Of a DNA stretch of 5,296 bases, positions 1-4,949 are shown piece by piece (positions within the stretch are counted from its first letter, which is position 1; each line of letters opens with the position of its first letter). The DNA is from Prevotella sp. UBA2456. GTDB taxonomy: Bacteria; Bacteroidota; Bacteroidia; Bacteroidales; Bacteroidaceae. The DNA lies in NCBI GenBank assembly GCA_002342415.1, contig DDPY01000009.1, positions 3,258 through 8,553 of the forward strand, written 5' to 3'. Position numbers and translations under genes: made by a program. The notes beneath the pieces were generated by a model. It was given only the letters and a program-made list of their open reading frames with translations. It made no database searches and had not been told where the DNA came from.

Positions 1-314
1 CCGTCATACTGTCCGCCTTCAAATTGCAGCGGAGTGGTGGCATTGTGGTCATTGAATACCGCCTTCCACCACTTGCCCGTGCCGTCGCTGTTTAACTGTA
101 CGGCCTGAAGCACGCGGCTGTAGGGGGTGTTGTCGCTGCCTATGGTGCCCGATGCCTGATAGTCGGCATACCAGACGCCGTAGATGTCATTGCCTATAGG
201 ATTGTTGAACGATGCGATGTCTTTATCCGAACAGGCTGCCATCAGCAGCATGAACATACTCACGAGCACGACAGCTAAGCGAGTCGGCTGGGGGTGAAAT
301 TTACGTTTCATCAT
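1..314 (-). CDS. Partial surface lipoprotein, paralogue of the 983-residue lipoprotein in this window
   Basis: Only the first 104 codons are present; the gene continues past the left edge. Two ATG codons are adjacent (314-312 and 311-309), so the protein starts MMKRK or MKRK. A basic n-region is followed by a hydrophobic stretch (about residues 12-26) and the lipobox LMAAC, with Cys28 counted from the first Met as the lipidation site. The next residues are SDKD, an acidic stretch like the Bacteroidota surface-export signal. After it comes PIGNDIYGVWYADY, which matches PIGGKIVGKWYAET in the larger lipoprotein (1825-4776). The G-x-W-Y core resembles the first strand of lipocalin-like lipoprotein domains of Bacteroidota; that resemblance is an inference. 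A later segment (residues 70-80, QLNSDGTGKWW) also suits a beta-barrel or sandwich strand. Both genes lie on the same strand about 1.5 kb apart with unrelated DNA between them. The function is unknown. Confidence 0.88.
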   Translation of the reverse strand, partial: MMKRKFHPQPTRLAVVLVSMFMLLMAACSDKDIASFNNPIGNDIYGVWYADYQASGTIGSDNTPYSRVLQAVQLNSDGTGKWWKAVFNDHNATTPLQFEGGQYD

Positions 315-349
315 TGTATTTGTTTTGTTTTTAAGTTAGGTTTCGCTGG

Positions 350-357
350 CAAAGTTA
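350..357 (-). promoter_or_regulatory. Bacteroidota -7 box for the left-edge lipoprotein
   Basis: The minus strand reads TAACTTTG, an exact fit to the -7 consensus TAnnTTTG. It would start a leader of roughly 30 nt before the lipoprotein ATG. There is no TTTG or TTG at the expected 19-21 bp upstream, so the promoter may depend on an activator. That fits the direct repeats lying just upstream. Confidence 0.5.
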
Positions 358-385
358 CGAACTTTTTCTGAGATTATTGCTATAT

Positions 386-426
386 CGGAGCAGGTATTTT
401 TGCACGCGGAGCAGGCATTTTTGCAC
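386..426. repeat. Two direct 20-bp repeats with 21-bp period, candidate activator site
   Basis: Copies lie at 386-405 and 407-426 and read CGGAGCAGGtATTTTTGCAC and CGGAGCAGGcATTTTTGCAC, 19 of 20 bases identical. The period of 21 bp is two helical turns, so both copies face the same side of the DNA. They begin 28 bp upstream of the -7 box at 350-357, where a -33-replacing activator would bind. Tandem direct repeats at this spacing are bound by several response-regulator families, but this motif does not identify one. Confidence 0.6.
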
Positions 427-431
427 AAAAC

Positions 432-461
432 CGCCTTTTTTCGCCTTTTTTCGCGTTTTTT
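432..461. repeat. Three tandem decamers with phased T6 tracts (probable curved DNA)
   Basis: CGCCTTTTTT occurs at 432-441 and 442-451, and the variant CGCGTTTTTT at 452-461. The T6 tracts (436-441, 446-451, 456-461) are spaced exactly one helical turn apart, the classical arrangement for intrinsic bending. Further T5 tracts lie at 397-401 and 418-422 inside the neighbouring direct repeats. The block sits upstream of the lipoprotein promoter and could act as an UP-like or nucleoid-protein-binding region; that role is inferred. Confidence 0.6.
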
Positions 462-509
462 CTTGCATTTTGGCTTTTGAGACAAGTACCAGTCCCCTAT
501 GTCTAGTAT

Positions 510-672
510 TTATTTCATCGTGTTGAACATTTCAATTTCAGCATCGAAACGGGCAATGATGTCTTCCAGATATGGATGTTCACGAGGAACTACGATTGCA
601 ATAAAATTCTCCATTCCCTCATCATCGACGATAGCTGTCTTGATGTAGAAAATCAAGGTCAAGCAGATTCAT
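510..672 (-). pseudogene. Small downstream frame coupled to the 58-residue gene, apparently frameshifted
   Basis: An ATG at 672-670 overlaps the TGA of the upstream 58-codon gene (ATGA), as in translationally coupled pairs. As read it closes after 16 residues (MNLLDLDF..., TGA at 624-622). In the +1 frame the DNA stays open from the upstream stop to a TAA at 512-510, and its translation looks protein-like: FYIKTAIVDDEG, then MENFIAIVVPREHPYLEDII, then ARFDAEIEMFNTMK. Dropping one T from the TTTT run near 650-653 would join the two parts into a 53-residue protein. The options are a frameshifted gene, a sequencing indel, or a +1-frame start at TTG or at the ATG of MENFIA. I do not recognise the family. 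Confidence 0.38.
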
Positions 673-845
673 GCCAAATCTATTTTATAGAAAGTGTCGG
701 CCTTGGCCTTTTGTATTTCTTCCTCCAGTTGCTGGAGTTTCCTTTCCAGTCGCTGTTCCTTTTCTTCCTTGTATTTCTTATAAGCTCTCACGGCATCACG
801 GAACGTGCCTGGCTTTGCCGTAAATGTTACTTTCCTTGCTTCCAT
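669..845 (-). CDS. 58-residue charged coiled-coil protein, unknown function
   Basis: The protein starts MEARKVTFTAKPGTFRDAV and has 58 residues. The N-terminal 20 residues are strand-like. Residues 21-49 are a highly charged helix with Leu33, Leu37, Leu40, Ile44 and Ala47 at 3-4 spacing, which suggests a short coiled coil and self- or partner-association. It has no signal peptide or membrane segment, so it is probably cytoplasmic. The ATG at 845 is preceded by an A-rich leader (AAAAAAGAAAAAGATT) without Shine-Dalgarno, usual for Bacteroidota. A -7 box lies 27 bp upstream. The stop overlaps the start of the next frame by ATGA, so the two probably form a small operon. The open frame, promoter and coupling support a real gene despite its size. 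I do not recognise the family. Confidence 0.6.
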   Translation of the reverse strand: MEARKVTFTAKPGTFRDAVRAYKKYKEEKEQRLERKLQQLEEEIQKAKADTFYKIDLA

Positions 846-872
846 AATCTTTTTCTTTTTTGATTACGGGTG

Positions 873-880
873 CAAAGATA
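873..880 (-). promoter_or_regulatory. Bacteroidota -7 box for the 58-residue gene
   Basis: The minus strand reads TATCTTTG, an exact match to TAnnTTTG, giving a leader of about 20-25 nt before the ATG at 845. The -33 region has only TTCTG near 905, a poor match, so basal strength is uncertain. Confidence 0.5.
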
Positions 881-994
881 CAACTTTTCCGCGACATTAT
901 CGCAGAATCCCCTCAGATTTTTAATATCCGCTTGTCTCAGTAACAGGTATCTACCACGTGTTAAGATACGCTCTTTCCTTTGGGGCAGGAGTGA

Positions 995-1058
995 CGAATT
1001 TGTCCGACGGCGTCGGATTTTTTCCCACCGATTTCTCCGACGCTATCGGAGAAATTCG
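995..1058. promoter_or_regulatory. Four-segment mutually exclusive hairpin array (attenuator-like)
   Basis: Segment 1 TCCGACG (1003-1009) pairs with segment 2 CGTCGGA (1011-1017). Segment 3 ATTTCTCCGA (1031-1040) pairs perfectly with segment 4 TCGGAGAAAT (1046-1055) over 10 bp with loop CGCTA. Segment 3 also carries an exact second copy of TCCGACG (1036-1042), so segment 2 can pair with either copy. Outer arms CGAATTT (995-1001) and AAATTCG (1052-1058) can enclose the whole array. This is the architecture of an attenuator or switch, but the regulated gene and strand are not evident. Confidence 0.45.
1003..1023 (+). terminator. Hairpin plus T6, intrinsic-terminator-like on the plus strand
   Basis: Perfect 7-bp arms TCCGACG (1003-1009) and CGTCGGA (1011-1017) are followed at once by six T (1018-1023). 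The 1-nt centre means two or more inner pairs must open to form a loop. No plus-strand gene lies directly upstream, so its client is unclear. It may instead act as part of the alternative-pairing block 995-1058. Confidence 0.4.
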
Positions 1059-1161
1059 AAACCCGTCCCTATGTCTTATGATAAGTTTCGGATAATATCC
1101 TGCTGTTTATATTTTAAGTTTTGTATCTTATAGATGTCACTCTCCTGTCCCTTGACACCTC

Positions 1162-1340
1162 TCAGTGACGATGCGTTGCTGCCTGTGAGGGTCGCATGCT
1201 TTTTCTTTTTTTAAACCCTCGCTATTCTCGCGAACCGCGAGGGGATCACGTCCTAACTTAACTTTACAACTATGTTCACGTAAACATGAACCCTTAATTA
1301 CTACATATCAGAAGGCACCACGAGGGCACATTCTGATTGA
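1162..1340 (-). ncRNA. Candidate structured leader or small RNA with a short internal ORF
   Basis: The RNA predicted from the promoter at 1346-1377 would begin near 1340 and fold at once into a hairpin (arms 1331-1337 and 1307-1313, ATCAGAA/TTCTGAT, 7 bp). A second hairpin follows (1274-1291, GTTCA/TGAAC). A third region (1216-1243) can form either CTCGCG/CGCGAG (1227-1232 with 1236-1241, loop AAC) or CCCTCGC/GCGAGGG (1216-1222 with 1237-1243), and the two are mutually exclusive. Then come an A-rich tract and an 11-codon ORF at 1197-1162 (MRPSQAATHRH, stop TGA), which could be a leader peptide. No minus-strand intrinsic terminator is visible, so the 3' end is unknown. The RNA may be a long leader of the 58-residue gene. 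Confidence 0.35.
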
Positions 1341-1345
1341 CATTG

Positions 1346-1377
1346 CAAAGATACGATAATATTCCGAACAAAACAAA
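1346..1377 (-). promoter_or_regulatory. Near-consensus Bacteroidota promoter driving the gene-free block
   Basis: On the minus strand TTTG (1377-1374) is followed by 20 bp and then TATCTTTG (1353-1346), matching both halves of the Bacteroidota consensus at the preferred spacing. Transcription would start around 1340 and run left into the hairpin-rich block, not into an adjacent gene. That is the main evidence that the block is transcribed. Confidence 0.65.
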
Positions 1378-1405
1378 CTTTTTGCTGATTTTCGTCAGGA
1401 CTATA

Positions 1406-1462
1406 TGCGACAGAGAGGCGCATTTGCGACAAGCAGCCGAAATCGCTCCCATGACTGTCGCA
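1406..1462. repeat. Three copies of heptamer TGCGACA, candidate operator
   Basis: TGCGACA lies at 1406-1412 and 1425-1431 and its reverse complement TGTCGCA at 1456-1462. The outer two extend to an 8-bp inverted repeat, ATGCGACA (1405-1412) and TGTCGCAT (1456-1463). They sit 28-85 bp upstream of the -33 box of the minus-strand promoter at 1346-1377, a plausible place for a transcription factor. Confidence 0.35.
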
Positions 1463-1478
1463 TCACTAGAAATGTCGG

Positions 1479-1679
1479 ATGAACCACAAAAAAATGGGAA
1501 AAAATAACAAAGTAACAAATAACAAAGTAACAAAATCGCAATCCTTTAGTAGCATTTTCACGGCAGATATCAATCAGGTAAAGGCAGACGTCCTGCCATT
1601 TATCCGCAATCCCAAGGATATGGGCATCTGGTCAAATGACTATTTCCTGCAACTCGCTCAAATGATCAGATTTGAATGA
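1479..1679 (+). pseudogene. Probable C-terminal remnant of an AbiEii-like nucleotidyltransferase toxin
   Basis: The frame encodes 66 residues. Residues 33-65 contain VKADVLPFIRNP, IWSNDYF and LAQMIRF. The arrangement D-V-x-P-F, about ten residues, W-S-x-x-Y/F-F, then a short hydrophobic tail resembles from memory the C-terminal end of AbiEii/AbiGii-type nucleotidyltransferase toxins. Those are usually about 230-300 residues. The catalytic N-terminal part (GG or GS motif and DxD) is absent, and an in-frame TAG at 1467-1469 closes the frame upstream. Residues 1-22 are lysine/asparagine-rich and partly made by a tandem DNA repeat, so they are probably not native toxin sequence. No AbiEi-type antitoxin is present. 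The alternative is a genuine small protein starting at 1479 or 1494. The fragment converges on the large lipoprotein gene. Confidence 0.45.
1503..1532 (+). repeat. Tandem 15-bp repeat, two exact copies
   Basis: AATAACAAAGTAACA occurs at 1503-1517 and 1518-1532. Because 15 is a multiple of three, it gives NNKVT twice in the overlapping frame. It lies at the junction between the gene-free block and the AbiEii-like tail, so it may mark a slippage or rearrangement point. Confidence 0.7.
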
Positions 1680-1810
1680 TCGCTCGATGTCAGGCCAAGA
1701 CAACTCTCAAGAGTTACTGGCATGAATTACGAGACCATCAGGAATTTAGCAAAAAAATTGCCATGAAAACAGGCACCCATACCCAGGTGCCTGTCTCCAT
1801 GACTACTTAG
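1676..1810 (+). CDS. Possible 44-residue ORF overlapping the AbiEii-like fragment
   Basis: An ATG at 1676 overlaps the preceding TGA as ATGA and opens 44 codons ending in TAG at 1808-1810. The translation starts MIARCQAKTTLKSYWHELRD. Residues 9-30 look like a mixed-charge helix. The last 14 residues are encoded by the hairpin that serves as terminator for the convergent lipoprotein gene, which argues against a functional C-terminus. It may be decayed coding sequence. I do not recognise a family. Confidence 0.2.
   Translation: MIARCQAKTTLKSYWHELRDHQEFSKKIAMKTGTHTQVPVSMTT
1765..1794 (-). terminator. Intrinsic terminator of the large lipoprotein gene
   Basis: On the minus strand a perfect 9-bp stem ACAGGCACC/GGTGCCTGT (1786-1794 with 1769-1777) with an 8-nt loop is followed by four T (1768-1765) and, a little further on, a longer T run. 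It begins 30 nt after the lipoprotein stop. No comparable T run follows on the plus strand, so it is directional. Confidence 0.75.
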
Positions 1811-1824
1811 TGTCTCCTGTGGCT

Positions 1825-4776
1825 TTATTCGAATGCGACGGAGACAAATGCGGGCTGAGTTCCTCCCGGATATTGCACATCCGCTATGAAGAGGAAGGAT
1901 GTATGCGCTGTCATGTTTGTATCTGTGTAAGGGTAGTAGCCGAAGCCGTTGTCGCCCTGTCTCAGCACATAGACGGTTCCGCCATTCGCTCCATCTACTC
2001 TGCCCTTCAATGTGTTTATGAGGTCGGCAACGGGGTACACGATATTAGCACCGTTCAGGCTGTTATTAGGTATATTCTGCGGGGCAGCTGCATTGTTGTC
2101 ACGATTCATGTTAACAGATGCAACATTTGCATCAGCCACTATCACGACGGACATGCCCTTGGGAATGACCTTGCCTAACTTATGTAATATCATGCATGAT
2201 TTTTCAGCATTATATTCTGCGGTATAGGCATCGGCACCTTCAGTATCGATGACATAGGTATACTGGTCGCTGTACCATGTGGCCCAGCGCTTGTTCTCGG
2301 CAGCAAAAGTACTTAAGCTTTGGCTCAGGGGAGCCGAGGAGTAGCCGAAGAGAAGCTTGATGCACTTGTTGATGCGGGCAGCCTGGAAGTCGTAGCTCTG
2401 GGTGTGGCCCTTCGTCTTGGGGCTGAGGTTCTTTTTCGCAAAGATGCGGTCGATAACTTCCAGCACTTTCGCATCATTTTTTCGGTCGTATTTCAGGTAT
2501 TGGTAGTCAGGCAGATAGATACGGCTGAGTATAATCGGGAGGTCAAGGGATTTCAGCTTCACCTGAACGGTCACATTGATTTCGACAGCAGGGAAGTAGC
2601 AGGGGGCGTCAAAGTTTATCAATGGTATATTACCCATAACAAAATTCCTTCCGTTTGCACATGTTATTTGAGGCTCTATGATAAAATCTGTTGTCCCACA
2701 CCCGAAGAAATGAAGTTCCTGTTCAACGCCGACGTTTGCTTTGAAGTCTGTTTTTACTGAGTCGAACTGTACAGGGTATGACATACCCTCAATGGTTTGT
2801 CCGTCGAAGTCGCCTGTTCCTACAAAATTAAAGACATAGTTGTTAACATCATCTCCATAGTAAACAGAAAATGGAAAATTGTCTCTATCTTGTGTCTTGT
2901 ATGTTATATCTGCCATAGCTTTTAACCCAATAGCCTGACGGAAGGGGTCGGTTCCCTTCCAACTCATTTCTTTGCGTGCGCCTGCTATGGCATCCACCTG
3001 CATCCATTCAATCTCGTCCTCGGGGAACACATTAGGGTTCAATTCCACCTCTATACTGCTGGGGTCGAAAAACTGCCAGTTACCAGCAAAGATATTCTGG
3101 AAAACATCTTCCGTCCAGTAATACACATTGTTTTGGCTGTTGATAGCGTACACCATCGGCGTTTTTTTCAGGTTCCACACGCCCTGGCCGAGGTGGGAGT
3201 TCTTGGTGTCGAAGTCCTTCAGGTAGAAAGTAGGCGAAGCGACGCCAACTGTGGGCTGCGAGCCGCTGATGACACCGTCGGTATTGATGGTGCCATTCAT
3301 CATCATATTGATGGTACCCTCAAAAGTGCCGTCGAAAGTGCCGCTCGTTGCACCGCCACTTGCCTTGGTCTTGCCCGAGGCAAGGCTGGCACCGTTCTTG
3401 GCGAGATCTACGCCACCCTTGATAGCACCAACGGCATTGCCCGAATAGATGTCCTTGACTGTATTCGTGATCTTGGTGCCCAGCTTTACGAGGTCGCCAA
3501 CACGACCGAAGAGACCCTTCGACGAACTGGCGATAAGAGGCGTTTTTGTTTGTCCCTCGAAGGAACCCTTCATCTCACCGTCGATATTGGCCTCCACAGT
3601 GCTGTAGAGCGAGGTGTGTGTGGTGTTCCATGAGCGCATCTGCAACTTGATGTTGTCGTCGTTGCTGATGGTCTCGGAGCGAGTGAGCGACAGGTCCACA
3701 TCGAATGCCCACCAGCCTGCGTTCGGCACTATCAAACCATCGTTGCTCCTATAGTCAACCCAGGGGGTGATATAGTCCATAAAGGTACCGCTACCCGTCT
3801 GGTTGATGGCTGCCTTGTTGCTGAAGGTGCGGTCATTTGGCACGCCGTAAGGAATGGTGGTGTGGGTGGCGAGGTTGTCGGTCATCGACACCTGCCATAC
3901 ATGGTCGTTACCCGTATTGGTGCTCTGCGGCATATAGTAGAAGAAACGCAGGATGCCCGTGTATTTGTTATAGAGGGCGAAGAAGTTGTTGTTCACTATC
4001 GAGCGACTGCCACAGCGGTTGAGCACCCACTCCCAACCCATCTCGGGCGTGATGTCATCGCAGAAGCCCTCGGGCAGATTGGTCTCTTTGTCGCCCTTGT
4101 ACCAAGGCATGTTCACTGCCGTATAGCCTGTGCGCCCTTTCTCGTCGGTGACGTCGGCACCCACACCGTCGTAGATATACAGTCCGATTTGGTCTCGCCA
4201 ATTGTCGGCGGTGAAATCCTTGTCGTTGATATTGTATTTCTCTTCGTCTGTAAATCCGAAGCCCAACTGCTGCATCCACTCCTGGAACATGGCGTCCTCA
4301 CTGGTCGTGATGGGATGGAGGTCTATAATCCTGTCTTCGTACTTCGTCTGCAGACAGGTGCCGTTGTAGTTGAACGCCCATTGCATCTGCGAAGTGGGCA
4401 GATAGTTGGCGGTCAGCTCCACATCGACGTTGTTTCCCGTCACGCCGTATTTGCAGTTGGCCCAATAGGGGTGTTCTTTTCCATCTTTTCCTACTGGCTG
4501 AATGGCGCGGTTCTGCTTATCCACCAGTATGTAGGACCAGAAGCCCTCGCCGCCCTCATCGAACGAGCCGACGAGCACCACCTTGGCGCATTCCACGGCA
4601 TTCTTGCCCGTGCCGAGCGTAACCTGCTTAGGGGTTTCTGCATACCACTTGCCTACAATCTTACCACCGATGGGTGTCTGACTGGCAAGGTCTTTGTCAG
4701 AGCAGGAGCTGAGTGCTACTACTGTTGTTCCGCACAGTATCACTGTGGTGAGGAACCAAAGGATTCTTTTTCTCAT
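1825..4776 (-). CDS. Large multidomain surface lipoprotein, 983 residues, unknown function
   Basis: The frame is open back to 4878, but the ATG at 4776 is chosen because MRKRILWF begins a clear lipoprotein signal: basic n-region, hydrophobic core (5-23) and lipobox LSSC with Cys25. The mature start CSDKDLAS has the acidic pattern of surface-exposed Bacteroidota lipoproteins. Residues 35-47 (PIGGKIVGKWYAE) match the left-edge lipoprotein and resemble the first strand of a lipocalin-like domain. Residues 160-390 are aromatic-rich with no recognised motif. Residues 394-510 are glycine-rich: repeated x-aromatic/aliphatic-x-G strands (DGEMKGSFEG at 399-408; FDGTFEGTIN at 481-490) flank a helix-prone segment (420-470). 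Residues 511-760 look like beta-sandwich. Residues 860-967 (IPKGMSVVIV, then YVLRQGDNGFGYYPY, then an alanine-histidine loop and FLFIADV) resemble a C-terminal module seen in secreted Prevotella proteins. Base composition changes sharply within the gene. It is probably monocistronic, with its own terminator and promoters. Confidence 0.9.
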   Translation of the reverse strand: MRKRILWFLTTVILCGTTVVALSSCSDKDLASQTPIGGKIVGKWYAETPKQVTLGTGKNAVECAKVVLVGSFDEGGEGFWSYILVDKQNRAIQPVGKDGKEHPYWANCKYGVTGNNVDVELTANYLPTSQMQWAFNYNGTCLQTKYEDRIIDLHPITTSEDAMFQEWMQQLGFGFTDEEKYNINDKDFTADNWRDQIGLYIYDGVGADVTDEKGRTGYTAVNMPWYKGDKETNLPEGFCDDITPEMGWEWVLNRCGSRSIVNNNFFALYNKYTGILRFFYYMPQSTNTGNDHVWQVSMTDNLATHTTIPYGVPNDRTFSNKAAINQTGSGTFMDYITPWVDYRSNDGLIVPNAGWWAFDVDLSLTRSETISNDDNIKLQMRSWNTTHTSLYSTVEANIDGEMKGSFEGQTKTPLIASSSKGLFGRVGDLVKLGTKITNTVKDIYSGNAVGAIKGGVDLAKNGASLASGKTKASGGATSGTFDGTFEGTINMMMNGTINTDGVISGSQPTVGVASPTFYLKDFDTKNSHLGQGVWNLKKTPMVYAINSQNNVYYWTEDVFQNIFAGNWQFFDPSSIEVELNPNVFPEDEIEWMQVDAIAGARKEMSWKGTDPFRQAIGLKAMADITYKTQDRDNFPFSVYYGDDVNNYVFNFVGTGDFDGQTIEGMSYPVQFDSVKTDFKANVGVEQELHFFGCGTTDFIIEPQITCANGRNFVMGNIPLINFDAPCYFPAVEINVTVQVKLKSLDLPIILSRIYLPDYQYLKYDRKNDAKVLEVIDRIFAKKNLSPKTKGHTQSYDFQAARINKCIKLLFGYSSAPLSQSLSTFAAENKRWATWYSDQYTYVIDTEGADAYTAEYNAEKSCMILHKLGKVIPKGMSVVIVADANVASVNMNRDNNAAAPQNIPNNSLNGANIVYPVADLINTLKGRVDGANGGTVYVLRQGDNGFGYYPYTDTNMTAHTSFLFIADVQYPGGTQPAFVSVAFE

Positions 4777-4870
4777 GTTTATCTTATCATTAGTTGAGCT
4801 CAGACCGCCCGCTTTACCCACTAATGGGCTCGTTCGACCTAAGGTCGCTTGCATTAGCAAGAACAAGCGA
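4777..4870 (-). promoter_or_regulatory. Structured 5' leader of the large lipoprotein mRNA
   Basis: The roughly 92-nt leader from the proximal promoter can form several hairpins. TCGCTTG/CAAGCGA (4845-4851 with 4864-4870, 7 bp) competes with CTTGC/GCAAG (4848-4852 with 4857-4861, loop ATTA). GACCT/AGGTC (4836-4840 with 4842-4846) shares bases with the first. CCCA/TGGG (4817-4820 with 4825-4828) lies nearer the start. The leader frame is open and could be misread as a 34-residue N-terminal extension. No Shine-Dalgarno precedes the ATG at 4776. A regulatory role is inferred from the mutually exclusive pairings. Confidence 0.4.
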
Positions 4871-4875
4871 TGCTG

Positions 4876-4907
4876 CAAATTTAAGCATTATTCCTGAAAA
4901 ATGCAAG
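4876..4907 (-). promoter_or_regulatory. Proximal promoter of the large lipoprotein gene
   Basis: On the minus strand CTTG (4907-4904) is followed by 20 bp and TAAATTTG (4883-4876), matching the Bacteroidota -33/-7 consensus. The predicted start is near 4869, at the base of the first leader hairpin. Confidence 0.62.
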
Positions 4908-4949
4908 AAAAGGTTGAAATTCTTTCATTGATTTAGCGTAATATTGGCA

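Larger units (their letters stand above)
846..1478. other. Gene-free structured block between the 58-residue gene and the AbiEii-like fragment
   Basis: About 630 bp have no convincing protein gene. They contain a near-consensus minus-strand promoter (1346-1377) and several hairpins: 1003-1017, 1031-1055, 1216-1243, 1274-1291 and 1307-1337. There are also two 5-bp-arm palindromes, 1075-1085 (CTTATGATAAG) and GGATAATATCC near 1091-1101, a T-rich stretch (1199-1212), and heptamer repeats at 1406-1462. A frame of 87 codons on the plus strand (870-1133) is arginine-rich and crosses the hairpins, so it looks spurious. I have an unverified impression that stretches of this block recur in other Bacteroidales genomes. 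That would make it a dispersed intergenic element or a conserved RNA. Confidence 0.5.

Noticed and set aside
576..863. 95-codon plus-strand frame with many Phe and Leu
   Set aside because: It is antisense to the 58-residue gene. The Phe/Leu richness comes from the reverse complement of Lys/Glu codons.
870..1133. 87-codon plus-strand frame, arginine- and serine-rich
   Set aside because: It runs through the hairpins at 1003-1055 and starts within the minus-strand promoter region. Composition reflects the inverted repeats, with no domain or upstream signals.
1171..1212. Weak stem ATGCG/CGCAT followed by a T-rich run, terminator-like on the plus strand
   Set aside because: The stem is only 5 bp with a 17-nt loop, and no plus-strand gene lies upstream.
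1294..1533. 79-codon minus-strand frame with Leu- and Cys-rich start
   Set aside because: It is antisense to the AbiEii-like fragment and the tandem AAC/AAG repeats, and it crosses the consensus promoter at 1346-1377.
1700..1716. AACTCT/AGAGTT hairpin after the AbiEii-like fragment
   Set aside because: It has a 2-nt centre and no following T run, so it is not a convincing terminator.
3862..4797. 311-codon plus-strand frame
   Set aside because: It is antisense to the large lipoprotein, where the GC-rich codons keep the opposite frame open. It has no signal, domain or promoter.
4777..4878. 34-residue N-terminal extension of the large lipoprotein (start at 4878)
   Set aside because: It would bury the lipoprotein signal peptide. 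The extension is encoded by a hairpin-rich leader, and the proximal -7 box overlaps that start codon.
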